Shown: positions 1 through 10,044 of the stretch, piece after piece
Layout of the letters: the number at the start of each line of letters is the position of its first letter
Position numbering within the stretch: position 1 is the first letter of the stretch
IMG/VR virus record: IMGVR_UViG_3300025112_000078
Coordinates: 1 to 34,363 of that record
DNA from: a virus
DNA: 34,363 nt
Direction: 5' to 3' (one strand)
Position numbers and translations under genes: made by a program
The notes under the pieces: generated by a model
What the model was told of the DNA's origin: nothing
Databases searched by the model: none
Seen by the model: only the letters and a program-made list of their open reading frames with translations

Positions 1-3000
1 GCGGAAGCATTTCCTTCATTAGCCTCTGCTCCTATTTGATCACTAGCCCTAGCTCTATATATTGTTACTTTTTTTGGTCGCCCAGACATACCTATAGATG
101 CATTTTTAGCATTAGCAAAAGTATTAGCCGCCGACTCATCTAACAAACATTGAGTAGGATTATCATCCACAAACTCTTCGCAGTAATAAAATCCTGAAGT
201 CCACAGACTATCAAAAATGCCATCCCCATCTGAGTCATGACTCAATTTTAATAAGTTGGGGTAAGTACCACTTATATTACTAAAGGCATTATTTGGATCT
301 GTCATAAGAGCCGAAAGAGGTCCTGACATATTATAACACTGAGAATACACTTGATAAGCTGGTCCTAGGACTCCATAAAATTCATGGCCTAAAGGTGTTC
401 CGTTATGATAACCACTCATATCATTTTGTAGGAGCTTAGTTTCAGGTTTAGTAGAGAAATATAATCTAAATACTCCTTGATTCTCATAAGTATCAACGCC
501 TGCTCCATAAATCCCTGCATCTGTGCCATCCATCCTAGTAGATACTTGCCCAACGAACCCCAATCCAGACATCGCAATACCAGCATGAGTTATTTCTTGG
601 AGAGGATTACCTCCTATTGTATTATTATTGTTATAACTTGAAGAAACAGTTATAAACCTTCCAAAGGGCTCATTAAATCCTACCCCAGATGGTGCATACC
701 ATACACTACTTCCTGCCCCAAAAGTATCTAAAACACTTAATATTCCTGTTTCGGGAGTAGAAGAAGGAGCACCTGATGCAGCAACACCAGCGTCGGTCTC
801 TGCGGAGTTATCGGGCATAGTAGCAGAAGCCCATACAGCACTGGGACCATGATATCCTACATCGTAAGGATACATGGCACTAACAGAGCAGTAAGAAGCA
901 TTAAGTCTAGAAGTATCAGCAAAATTCCAGATCATCAAGCGATCACACTCTGTCCCGCTTACATTAAAATAAATTCCATCCATAGGAGTACTATTAAGTC
1001 CTATAGGAAAGTTTACATTAATAGCATTAACTTGGCTATCCCCTGTGGCTCGTACACAGACTCCCCCTACACAAGCTCGTCTCATGTCCCCACCTGTTGC
1101 AGGGAACGCTCCACCATAGTAATCTTGAGCTACCGTAAATTGATTAATAACATTGGGATTACCATCAGTATTAGTAGTATGGGTAGTAAAAGTAGGAGAT
1201 ATTAATGCTCTAAATTGTGTAAGAGCCTTATTACCAGGACCATTGTTTGCAGATAAATTAGCAAAATCATTATCACCCATTGCATTACTATTTTGAGGAT
1301 TAGGGAAAAATTGAAGACACCCCGCTCCAAACAAACCACTTAAACCATAAGGACTCTGAATATCATAATCTACTCCATAATCCATTACTGTTCGCCCTGT
1401 AGGACTGTTATCCCAACAATGATCAAATGCCCCTAGATTTTCTAGATTAATAGTTGAATTCTTGTTAGCAACCAAACAGGCTCTAGTAGAATGCAACTCA
1501 ACCGAAGTATGGTTTCCTGTATCACTTAAATCAAATGCACTCACGGCAGGAAGATAAGTTGCCTTCTCAATAGGGGGATTAATGTTGAGAACAGAATTAT
1601 CTTCTACCAACGCATCTACACCAAACTGTCCAATAAATGTGGGTCCATGTAATCCTAAAGTAGAATTATTTTTTGCATAAATCCCTGCTGCATATTGTTG
1701 AGTAACATACGTAGTAGGACCAATGATGAAAGTTGCTCCATTTTTAGTACCATAGAAATCTACCGTAGAGTTATTAATAGCACGAACTGCTAACCCATAC
1801 TGAGGGGCTATGGTAGCGTTATCAACATCTCTTGGTAGAATATATGCATTTAAGAAGTCTGCTTTAGAATTCTCTACATTAATAGCGGGATAAGTTAGTA
1901 CGGGCTGTGAGGCTCCTGTATAAGTTTCCCTACCATGAGCATACAGGAATGACATATTGCCATAGAGATTAGGTATGTTAGGTTTTTTAACGAAAGTAAA
2001 ATGACTATTAGATTGTAAATCTATGTGTTGTCCATTGTGAGAAAAGTCTGTTTGTCTAGACCTAGTTTGTCCCGCTGCTCCTGGGTATGCGGAGGAGTCT
2101 ACTGAAATTTTAGAATTTGTAGCCACTAATCCTGTATGTTGTTGATCTTCAACACACAAATCTCTATATTTTAGATTCGAATTTTCTACTACAATTCCTT
2201 CTGGGTTACTATAAACATCTAGTAATCCCACAAGATTAAGATTTGAATTATATAATTCTATACCGTTTTTACTATTAAGTTCAAATGTAGAGATCCCCCC
2301 TGTCTGAATATTATTACTTACAGACCGCCCCACTCCTCCTGTAAATTTAGAATTATCTAAACGCATTCCTGTAGTATTTCGAGATGCACACATCATTACA
2401 TCAATCCCGCTTCCCTGAAATTCTCCAGGAACCGCTCTCTCTACAGTAGCTGATAAATTAGCACTCAGAGTTACATCACTATTTACTGCATGGAACCCTA
2501 TTCCCCTATCAGGGTAGCGAGCATTGTCAGCAGATAAATCATAATTTCTATAAGCAAATGCTGACCTAGAGAGCATTACTTTTGAATTATTAAATTTGAA
2601 TCCAGCTTCTCGACACCTAACAGCCGCGCAATTTTCTAGTACTACATCTGAATTAGTAACTTCAATACCCGTAGGTCTTCCTGTATTTACAGTTTGATTG
2701 TATCCATCAACTACAAAATTTCTTACATAGATAGGACCATCACAATTTTTTATACTTAATTTCATTAAATGATTCAAGTATACTGATCCCCCTGCGCTAG
2801 TATTTATTGTAGGGGCTGCTCTTCTCATTAGTCCATCATCTAAAGGATTGATACAACTAAAATCATACGAAGTTCCTATAGTATTATCCGTATTTACATT
2901 CTCATAGGGATCTACTCCAAAGAAAAAATTATCATCAGCAGTATTACCTAAATTTCCAGGCGCAAAATTAGCTACTGTATTTTGAATACCTACAGTAAGA

Positions 3001-3683
3001 GGAGCTTGTTTACTTTCTAAATCGGGATATAAGAAAGTGTATACAGAACTTAGTCTGGATCCTCCTGATTTATTAGTGGAATCCGTCACGGTTAATACAG
3101 GAGAAACTACATTAATTCCTGAAGTACAAACTCCGTTGGTCTGCCCTATACCAGAAAATAAAGTAGCACTTAAATCAGCAGCGATAAATTTCGTTATTAA
3201 AGGAACACTCACATTGTAAGTAGGAGTAGTTACACCCATTATGCAGGAAGACGTAGTATAAACTTTAGAATATGCTCTATTTATAATTTCAATAGAACCC
3301 CCCTCTTCAATTCGGAAATTATGTAGCTCTAATTTCCCTAAATTTCCAAAATTACAAACTTCAATTAGAACAGGGAAGCGTACAATTTTAGGAATAGCTG
3401 CTATACAAGAACTTAGATCAGTGAATAGATTAGAATTCGCCTGTAAGCTCGCAGTATTAGCATCTGCTGATACTGTAAGAGCAAAACCAGTAAGCCCTGA
3501 TGTGGGGAATCCCGCTTGCTCCCACGACTCATAAGTTCTTTCTTCCAAATCATATAGGGGCATATTATCCTGCTCCCAGTTATAGAAAGAACTTGTATCA
3601 AATTTAGCTACAGTTGGAGTCCATGAATTATAGAGCTTTACGCTCCCACTACTTGTATAAATATCGCCTGCTCTGAATACCAT
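1..3683 (-). CDS. Large beta-helix virion protein, 3' end outside window
   Basis: An open frame of 1227 codons starts at the ATG at 3683 and runs off the left edge without a stop (I checked every codon by eye). The start overlaps the previous gene's stop as TAATG. The N-terminus (MVFRAGDIYTSSGSVKLYNS) and a segment near residues 30-60 (NWEQDNMPLYDLEERTYESW) look like a conserved virion-attachment module of T4-like phages, from general recall. From about residue 300 to 800 there are many short strands of the type NSxVxLxN (for example EVTNSDVVLENCAAV and FNNSKVMLSRSAF). These fit a right-handed parallel beta-helix, as in tail spikes and pectate-lyase-like proteins. A role as tail fibre, spike or appendage is inferred from this fold and from its place at the end of the baseplate operon. 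No catalytic residues could be assigned. Confidence 0.8.
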   Translation of the reverse strand, partial: MVFRAGDIYTSSGSVKLYNSWTPTVAKFDTSSFYNWEQDNMPLYDLEERTYESWEQAGFPTSGLTGFALTVSADANTASLQANSNLFTDLSSCIAAIPKIVRFPVLIEVCNFGNLGKLELHNFRIEEGGSIEIINRAYSKVYTTSSCIMGVTTPTYNVSVPLITKFIAADLSATLFSGIGQTNGVCTSGINVVSPVLTVTDSTNKSGGSRLSSVYTFLYPDLESKQAPLTVGIQNTVANFAPGNLGNTADDNFFFGVDPYENVNTDNTIGTSYDFSCINPLDDGLMRRAAPTINTSAGGSVYLNHLMKLSIKNCDGPIYVRNFVVDGYNQTVNTGRPTGIEVTNSDVVLENCAAVRCREAGFKFNNSKVMLSRSAFAYRNYDLSADNARYPDRGIGFHAVNSDVTLSANLSATVERAVPGEFQGSGIDVMMCASRNTTGMRLDNSKFTGGVGRSVSNNIQTGGISTFELNSKNGIELYNSNLNLVGLLDVYSNPEGIVVENSNLKYRDLCVEDQQHTGLVATNSKISVDSSAYPGAAGQTRSRQTDFSHNGQHIDLQSNSHFTFVKKPNIPNLYGNMSFLYAHGRETYTGASQPVLTYPAINVENSKADFLNAYILPRDVDNATIAPQYGLAVRAINNSTVDFYGTKNGATFIIGPTTYVTQQYAAGIYAKNNSTLGLHGPTFIGQFGVDALVEDNSVLNINPPIEKATYLPAVSAFDLSDTGNHTSVELHSTRACLVANKNSTINLENLGAFDHCWDNSPTGRTVMDYGVDYDIQSPYGLSGLFGAGCLQFFPNPQNSNAMGDNDFANLSANNGPGNKALTQFRALISPTFTTHTTNTDGNPNVINQFTVAQDYYGGAFPATGGDMRRACVGGVCVRATGDSQVNAINVNFPIGLNSTPMDGIYFNVSGTECDRLMIWNFADTSRLNASYCSVSAMYPYDVGYHGPSAVWASATMPDNSAETDAGVAASGAPSSTPETGILSVLDTFGAGSSVWYAPSGVGFNEPFGRFITVSSSYNNNNTIGGNPLQEITHAGIAMSGLGFVGQVSTRMDGTDAGIYGAGVDTYENQGVFRLYFSTKPETKLLQNDMSGYHNGTPLGHEFYGVLGPAYQVYSQCYNMSGPLSALMTDPNNAFSNISGTYPNLLKLSHDSDGDGIFDSLWTSGFYYCEEFVDDNPTQCLLDESAANTFANAKNASIGMSGRPKKVTIYRARASDQIGAEANEGNAS

Positions 3684-4318
3684 TAGAAATTAAGTGTCCA
3701 TCTAAATATTAAACTAAAATCACTAGTTTTACGTATGTTGCTAAAAGTTCGATAAGCTACCAAAATAGAGGCAGTAGGACTACTATCCCCCCTCGGATTC
3801 TTTGCCAATAAACCAATCTCATTAAGATATGTCTCATTTGATTGAGAATCCGCTAGACCATTACATGCTTCATCATCTACCACTATAGTATAACGCACAG
3901 AATTATCTGCTATTCGTGTAACCTTATTTGCAGGAATTAATCCAAAAGCTACGCCTGTGGTATCGTTTTCATTAGTCATTTGAGTACCTTCCGCTATAAA
4001 CAAATTACTTTCTGATCCATAACTAGTGGTAGCCCCTCTTAAAGTTAAAGGACCAGACAACTGGTAAGTAGTACTAGTTTCTAAAACTCCTGTAGCTACA
4101 TTAGTTGATCTCCCTGACACCCCTAATTGAAATCTGTCTATTTGATAATCTAAAACTACATGAGAACCTGAGGCTGTAAATAGATAAGCTAAATTAACCC
4201 CCATTCCTGACACAATAATATTGTGATCATCAAAGAGAACCTCTTCAACCCCATCATTATATCTTTTAATAATGGTCAGATGTCCATTAATACCTAATTC
4301 ATCTGTAAAATTTTTCAT
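3683..4318 (-). CDS. Small baseplate-appendage-type structural protein
   Basis: I do not recognise a named family. The longest frame starts at 4336 (MEIALPM...), but I prefer the ATG at 4318. It forms an ATGA overlap with the stop of the upstream gene, as elsewhere in this operon, and gives 211 residues starting MKNFTDELGINGHL. The protein is beta-rich with no signal peptide or membrane segment. Its ends resemble those of the 395-residue neighbour. The N-terminal part has a pattern G-x-L-x-I...D-x-N-I-I-V-S-G-x-G near residues 10-40, and the end reads DFSLIFRWTLNF where the neighbour ends LLIKWRLHFL. The two are probably diverged paralogues that join the baseplate to the beta-helix protein encoded next. 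That role is inference from position. Confidence 0.8.
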   Translation of the reverse strand: MKNFTDELGINGHLTIIKRYNDGVEEVLFDDHNIIVSGMGVNLAYLFTASGSHVVLDYQIDRFQLGVSGRSTNVATGVLETSTTYQLSGPLTLRGATTSYGSESNLFIAEGTQMTNENDTTGVAFGLIPANKVTRIADNSVRYTIVVDDEACNGLADSQSNETYLNEIGLLAKNPRGDSSPTASILVAYRTFSNIRKTSDFSLIFRWTLNF

Positions 4319-5502
4319 AGGAAGTGCAATCTCCATTTAATTAATAAATCTTTATAATTTATACAGCCCGCCTCATCTGGACTAGCATTTTTATCTTTAA
4401 TTTTTGCTATATTTCTTGTAAATGATTTATTAGAAAACAATCTATATGTCCTAGGATTATTTAGAGGATCAAACGCATAAGGAGGAGTATTTCCTTTGAG
4501 AAGAGATGCAGGCATGTCTATTGTCCATAATCCCATATTAAATAGACCCCCATATAAGTTAGCTGCTCCCACATCCCCTGATCCCATAGTTACAGAATAT
4601 TCTACCGTATAATCATTTATTGCCGAAGTTGCATTTGATGATCCTGAGAGACATAACCCACTATATGTACTACTCATTTCATATATATACCCCCCCGCAG
4701 CCACAGTGCGTGGAGTTCCAGACATAACCATATTCACAAAACCAGAAATATCCATAGAACTAGCTTCGTTAAATACTCCTTGATAGGGAGGTTGCTTTCT
4801 ATTAGTTCCGCTCCCCCCTCCGTGATAGACTACCTCAGAAGAACGGAACGCCGTCTCACGGAACCCAGAATAATCTGTCCCGCCCACTCCTCCTACTCCC
4901 TGCTGTGTAGGTTGACCAGACCCCGCAGGCCAGCATCCTATAAGAGAGGCACATACAGAAGATAGAGACGATAGAAGGGTACTACTAAAAACAGCCGTAT
5001 GATATGCAGATGGAATTAAATTTAAATTTTGCCCATTTCCTGGGATAATAGAACTTAAATCAATTCCACTTACTACTGCTGATACATCACTACTTAATTC
5101 TAAAGTAGTTAGTGTGGGGTCAGGATAATGAGGTAAGACATTAAGAGGTGAATAAGAACTTAAATTAAAAAACGAAGCAGTAGTAGCAACTTCGGGATCT
5201 CTTTGATTGAGGACAGCAATAACTGCGCTGTTAATATAGATACCAGATAAAAGGGTTGCCTTTGCCTCAGAGTAAGCGTGAGCATTTTGCTGATACTGAT
5301 TCGCTGCTGTCCCAAAAGATATAGCTTGAATAGTATAATTAGAAGTATCCAACATAGAGGATGTAGCATGATCTTTAATTGCCGACAAAGAGGGGGAAAC
5401 TGTCATAATATCAGCCAGTAAAGTTCCCGCTCCATCTACAATAAGATTATCCTCCCTTACTAGGAGCTTATCGCCACAATATATTTCAACTTCTCCTCTC
5501 AT
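4315..5502 (-). CDS. Baseplate-appendage-type structural protein, paralogue of next gene
   Basis: This 395-residue protein starts at an ATG immediately after the TAA of the 1513-residue gene, with no clear Shine-Dalgarno, which suggests translational coupling. The N-terminus reads MRGEVEIYCGDKLLVREDNL, followed by IVDGAGTLLADIM. This matches the pattern at the start of the following 211-residue protein, and the C-terminal LLIKWRLHFL also has a counterpart there. The middle (about residues 60-330) is an expansion rich in Ser, Gly and Thr, including a Gly/Gln-rich stretch near 195-235, and fits a beta-rich fibre or appendage protein. The function is not known. Position after gp7/gpI and before the beta-helix protein is where T4 carries its wedge-peripheral genes (8-11), but I see no direct match to those. 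Confidence 0.82.
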   Translation of the reverse strand: MRGEVEIYCGDKLLVREDNLIVDGAGTLLADIMTVSPSLSAIKDHATSSMLDTSNYTIQAISFGTAANQYQQNAHAYSEAKATLLSGIYINSAVIAVLNQRDPEVATTASFFNLSSYSPLNVLPHYPDPTLTTLELSSDVSAVVSGIDLSSIIPGNGQNLNLIPSAYHTAVFSSTLLSSLSSVCASLIGCWPAGSGQPTQQGVGGVGGTDYSGFRETAFRSSEVVYHGGGSGTNRKQPPYQGVFNEASSMDISGFVNMVMSGTPRTVAAGGYIYEMSSTYSGLCLSGSSNATSAINDYTVEYSVTMGSGDVGAANLYGGLFNMGLWTIDMPASLLKGNTPPYAFDPLNNPRTYRLFSNKSFTRNIAKIKDKNASPDEAGCINYKDLLIKWRLHFL

Positions 5503-8500
5503 TTAATTATCTGTCTGTATGAGTGTGTAATTATTAAAACTACTTTGTTTCGCAAATACCATTACTTGGGGATGTAATCTATAATTTAATCTACTTCCTC
5601 CACTTACTCCTAAATCACTCTTCTCAAGACTAGCATTTACATTAGGACCACTCTGCCAGTCCCTACCAGCCAAGTTCGTTGCATATAATCCAGTCCCACT
5701 ACCACTTAAACCTTTAAAGAATTTTAACGTATCTCGTAATTGGTCCTTATCATAATCTAGTCTATCTTCGGTTACAAAAGGTCTTAAAGGAGTTCCTAGA
5801 GTAGGAACGCCTGTACCTGTTCGTATTCCTGCGTTATCTCTTTGTGTAGAATCTTCTAAAGAAATCGTGTCAATTAACATATACTTTTCAGGAACAGCGG
5901 GGGTCATAAAAAAGATTTCCACAATATAATTTGTATCGTCTCTATGTACTTCATCTCTTAACTTATAAAATCTGTCAGGGATTGGAATTATGTCCTGATG
6001 TTCGTAATTATTATAGATTGTATAATTTCGCGTATCAAAATTTAATTCGAATGTATCAAAATATTCATCACGTATATTATTTAGAGTGACATTGTTCACT
6101 ACATCTACAGACTCAGTAGTATTGAAAAGACAAAATGTTTCAGTTCCTGGTGGTGTTTGTTTGGGAGGAAATCCAAAGAGATGAGAATAAGATATCACAT
6201 CGCTCTTAGCTGTTTTATAACTGTCCTGCATCTCCCACTTACCTTTAGAAGTCCATGACCACATATAACCACTTCCAGTTAGTGGATCAAAAATAGGTTG
6301 AGTATGAATCCATACTCCCATTTGACCTCCTCCCATCTGAGGAGAATTTTCTTCGGCTATTAAGGCTTTAATTTTGAGCTTAAATTTATGATTTTTTATA
6401 AAATAATTTCTTCTCTTTCCATAAGAAGATAAATCAAATCTTATGCGAGGCAATCCTGCTGCGGTTTTACACTTAATGACAGGATTCCCAATTAAATAAT
6501 TTTCTTCTTCTTGTTTTTTATACACCTTATCAATGTTAAATATATAGAAAGCATTTCCTATAGGACTCCCAGAAGTATTACAAAATTCTACACCACTTAA
6601 TATATGCGGATTTCTAAACTCACCATTATATGGTGCTCCTGAAACAAACTCGTATCCCGATAAGGGGACTACACAATCTTCTGCACCACTTGCTATATAA
6701 GTTCCCGAAGCAGGAACATTATCAATGCCTACAACATAACTCGCCACAGCGTACTTACTAAATACGCCAGAGGGGCTACTATCAATAGCACGCCCTGTAT
6801 CAACACTAGAAGCAATATAGTCTACCCCTGACGCTACAACAGCCGATCCTTCTACAGAGAAATCACAATTATATAAACCCTTCCCAAAAACCTGAGCAAA
6901 GATATTTCCCCCTGTTTCATCAACTTCCCTAGCTCCTAAGGGATTAAGGAAATACTTATTATAATCTTTATTTAAATCTTGTACTCCCCTTCCAAATGCA
7001 AAGTTTCTATAATCATCAAAAGAGTTTAAGACTAACCCACTAGCAATAGCACTATTCATATAACTCTGGTGTTCATTCTTCCAATAAGAATTAGGAGTAG
7101 TACTAGCGTCTAAATCCGCGTAAAAACTCGCTTTCTTATCAAAAAATTTGTGCATTGTAATATAAATAGGAGGAATTTGTCCTCTATCAACATACCTAGC
7201 TGTAGATGCTGAAAATTCATCCCACTTTGCATTAGATCCCAAAGCACTTAACCCTCTGTATGGGAAAGTAGTATTAGTAATTACCCCAGAAAAAGCTCTA
7301 GTAGAATTTAAATCTTCACAAGCATGCCACACTCCAGAAGGATTAATAGGATCAACAATAGGAAAGAATTTTCCGGCTGAGGGGACATATCCTAGAGTAT
7401 TTTCTCCCATACCAGAAGCGAGAGTGGGCGTTCCAGGGGCCTCCTCACCGCCTGCCGCTGGCTTACCAAACATAGAATACTCAATTGTAGAAGGATCCCA
7501 ACTATGGGGAGAGTTAAAACCAGTTCTATCATAATAACCTTCAGTGGGAAGGGTATACCTAAAGTTTCTCCTGCGTATTGCTCTACGCCCAGTTGCACCA
7601 GTAGAAAGATAACTTAGACCATTTAATAGCGGGTCAGTTGTTAAATTATCAACATCCGTTCGTTGAAAAGTATTTAATCCTCCTCTTCCATCCTTTGTTC
7701 CTGGGGCTTGTCCACCCATATCTAACCCACTAAATTCAAAGCCAGCTAAAACAGATCCACTTCCATAACTAACAAAATTATCATCTTTATCCAGAGATAA
7801 GTATGACCATCTAGTAGAAGATATATCATAGGGATCTAATGCACTTGCATTCAGATTAGTTTTAACTATAGAGTGCCCAGGGGAATAAGTTTTTGCTACT
7901 CTAGATGCGTTATATAACGCATACTTAGAATCTCCTTCATATGTTGTTTTAGCAAAATCAAAATCTGTATTATCAAAATCTAAAAATAAATGTGAAGACT
8001 TACCATTCCATAATCCTAATAAATTATTTTGGTATTCTGAAATCCTTCCTACCACATCATTGTAATTAGGGGGAGTTTGAACTGAACTAAAAAACATTAG
8101 GAAATCATTTAGACTTCCTAGATTAGTATCATCAGTAATTCCTTTATCCAAAATAAAAGATTCTACTGAGCTTGCAAAGCTGGGTGGCACTCCAAAGCAC
8201 TCTAACCGTTCTCTTAAAACAGAAACCAACCCTGGATTTAAAGAACAATCTTTATAATATTTGATCTCTTCAAACGGTGGGATAGGATAATTTACATGAT
8301 TTCTGTAATTAAAGAAGAAAGTTAAATCTCCTGTAGCAGAGAGATAAAGATGTGTAGCCCCAGGCGCAGGATCGGGATGAGCCTCTTCTGCCATATAAAC
8401 CCCATACCCTAATGGTCCGTCGCTGTGAGAAGCTTCCCATGCAGCTATCTGACCCCTCTCCAAGGCCTGCCTTTTAAATACCTCATACCCTCCATCCTGA

Positions 8501-10044
8501 GGTCTATGAACATGAAAGGGTTTCATTCCAGGCTCATTAGTAATTGTATATAATTTTGTTATGTCTCCAAAATCATCGAGTTCGTATAGTTTACTAGTAG
8601 GCCAGGGCTCTCCTGCTATTAAAAAGTAAGATGGAAATTTTTTATATAAATCTAATAAGATTGAATCTGTTACTAATTTTAAATTTCCCTCTAAACTACT
8701 TGTATTATATAGAAATACTCCCGCCTCTACAGCTAACCCAGGTGTCCAAGTGGTCAAATCCCTAAAATAAGGAGATTCAGTAGCTAAACTGTACCAAATT
8801 AAATGAGGAATATAAGATTCCCATAACTCTTGTACTCTTCCCGAAACATCCAAGACCGAATCAACAATTAAATGATCAACGGCAAACTGTATAGCGTTTA
8901 AAGTTCCCTTTTTCTTTTGAAGATTTACAGCTTCACGTAATTGCTGTCTCCATTTAAAAGCAGACCCACCCCATAGCTTGAAACCTATTAACTCTGCTAA
9001 ATATTGTAAGTGCTCACTTTCAGCATTTTCTATATCATATATAAGACCTACTTTTTCTACCTGATCTGTTACATCAGCCATACTGAACCCAAGTCCAGTC
9101 AAAAATTTCCTTAAAGGTCCTTTAGATACAAAATCTACTAATTCCGTAGACGCTCCAATGTAACTATCAAAAGCATCCTTAACTGTAAAATCCTGCTGAT
9201 CAATATATAAGGGAGAATAAATTACATCTATTAAAGTTAGTAAATTTTCTAGCTTTTGAGTTCCACTTGTATAAGTAGCTGGGATGCCTCCTGCACTTGG
9301 GGAGTACACAGCATCCGTCGCCCCCGAAACATAAGTATCATCTATTAATCCTAAATTAGAAAATACAGTACAGGTAGCATAATTTCTCCATATAAAATTT
9401 TCGAATCCTTTAATTCCATCAACTGTCTCAAGCTCGTTTCCCAAGTACAACGAATTTAAGGAACTTAATACGTATCCCGATGGTTCCCAATTGAGGCCAC
9501 CGCCCGCAGAGGTATTAAGAAAATAAAACCATCCTAATTTATCTATAAGATAATTATGAATACTACTTCCATCTGTACTTCCTGTAAGCCCAGACAAATA
9601 TGCTATGTTATCTCCTACTCCTCCCCCCTGAGATCCAGTAGTTAGTGTAATTGCAGGTAAGAAAGTCCCTGATAGAAAATTATTAAAATCTGTACTCGTA
9701 TCATAATGAGCTAGAGTAGTATTAAGAGGAACAAGTATTTGAGAATCAAAAGAATAAGGAGTAACTTTTGTTAGTTCATTTTGTTTTACAAAATAGGGAG
9801 ATATTCCACTGATGTTATCTATAGAAGAAGTTGACGAATTTGGTACGGCTGAAATGGAGAGTACCTGCGAGATGTTATTAGCAGCCCGTAAATTAGTATT
9901 AATAATACGGGAAAGGGGATTTAATTCTTGTCCACTTAAAGTTAGATCTTCTTCCAAATATAATTCAGGAATTACTGTTTCAAGTAAATCACCAAAATTA
10001 CGCTTGGCATAAGTTCTAGGATTAGGTGTAAATTTATTACTCAT
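5503..10044 (-). CDS. Baseplate wedge protein with P2 gpI-like domain (gp7-like)
   Basis: At 1513 residues this is one of the largest proteins in the window. Near residues 335-395 it has the hallmark of the tail protein I family: a helix with HLQYLAELIGFKLW, then FKWRQQLREAVNLQKKKGTL, then NAIQFAVDHLI. In P2 this protein and in T4 gp7 are wedge components that work with gpJ/gp6 and gpW/gp25, and the next two upstream genes here are exactly those. The rest (residues 400-1513) is beta-rich with many aromatic and Gly/Ser segments and may form peripheral wedge or fibre-docking domains. T4 gp7 is about 1030 residues, so this version is considerably larger. The ATG overlaps the gp6-like stop as TGATG, so it is probably coupled to it. 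Confidence 0.85.
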   Translation of the reverse strand: MSNKFTPNPRTYAKRNFGDLLETVIPELYLEEDLTLSGQELNPLSRIINTNLRAANNISQVLSISAVPNSSTSSIDNISGISPYFVKQNELTKVTPYSFDSQILVPLNTTLAHYDTSTDFNNFLSGTFLPAITLTTGSQGGGVGDNIAYLSGLTGSTDGSSIHNYLIDKLGWFYFLNTSAGGGLNWEPSGYVLSSLNSLYLGNELETVDGIKGFENFIWRNYATCTVFSNLGLIDDTYVSGATDAVYSPSAGGIPATYTSGTQKLENLLTLIDVIYSPLYIDQQDFTVKDAFDSYIGASTELVDFVSKGPLRKFLTGLGFSMADVTDQVEKVGLIYDIENAESEHLQYLAELIGFKLWGGSAFKWRQQLREAVNLQKKKGTLNAIQFAVDHLIVDSVLDVSGRVQELWESYIPHLIWYSLATESPYFRDLTTWTPGLAVEAGVFLYNTSSLEGNLKLVTDSILLDLYKKFPSYFLIAGEPWPTSKLYELDDFGDITKLYTITNEPGMKPFHVHRPQDGGYEVFKRQALERGQIAAWEASHSDGPLGYGVYMAEEAHPDPAPGATHLYLSATGDLTFFFNYRNHVNYPIPPFEEIKYYKDCSLNPGLVSVLRERLECFGVPPSFASSVESFILDKGITDDTNLGSLNDFLMFFSSVQTPPNYNDVVGRISEYQNNLLGLWNGKSSHLFLDFDNTDFDFAKTTYEGDSKYALYNASRVAKTYSPGHSIVKTNLNASALDPYDISSTRWSYLSLDKDDNFVSYGSGSVLAGFEFSGLDMGGQAPGTKDGRGGLNTFQRTDVDNLTTDPLLNGLSYLSTGATGRRAIRRRNFRYTLPTEGYYDRTGFNSPHSWDPSTIEYSMFGKPAAGGEEAPGTPTLASGMGENTLGYVPSAGKFFPIVDPINPSGVWHACEDLNSTRAFSGVITNTTFPYRGLSALGSNAKWDEFSASTARYVDRGQIPPIYITMHKFFDKKASFYADLDASTTPNSYWKNEHQSYMNSAIASGLVLNSFDDYRNFAFGRGVQDLNKDYNKYFLNPLGAREVDETGGNIFAQVFGKGLYNCDFSVEGSAVVASGVDYIASSVDTGRAIDSSPSGVFSKYAVASYVVGIDNVPASGTYIASGAEDCVVPLSGYEFVSGAPYNGEFRNPHILSGVEFCNTSGSPIGNAFYIFNIDKVYKKQEEENYLIGNPVIKCKTAAGLPRIRFDLSSYGKRRNYFIKNHKFKLKIKALIAEENSPQMGGGQMGVWIHTQPIFDPLTGSGYMWSWTSKGKWEMQDSYKTAKSDVISYSHLFGFPPKQTPPGTETFCLFNTTESVDVVNNVTLNNIRDEYFDTFELNFDTRNYTIYNNYEHQDIIPIPDRFYKLRDEVHRDDTNYIVEIFFMTPAVPEKYMLIDTISLEDSTQRDNAGIRTGTGVPTLGTPLRPFVTEDRLDYDKDQLRDTLKFFKGLSGSGTGLYATNLAGRDWQSGPNVNASLEKSDLGVSGGSRLNYRLHPQVMVFAKQSSFNNYTLIQTDN

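Noticed and set aside
849-1205. Plus-strand ORF of 118 codons.
   Set aside because: It lies wholly antisense to the beta-helix gene, has no family features and no ribosome binding site; its composition follows from the opposite strand.
4319-4336. Upstream ATG for the appendage protein before the beta-helix gene.
   Set aside because: The ATG at 4318 forms the ATGA junction typical of this operon; the upstream choice would overlap the preceding gene further and lacks a ribosome binding site.
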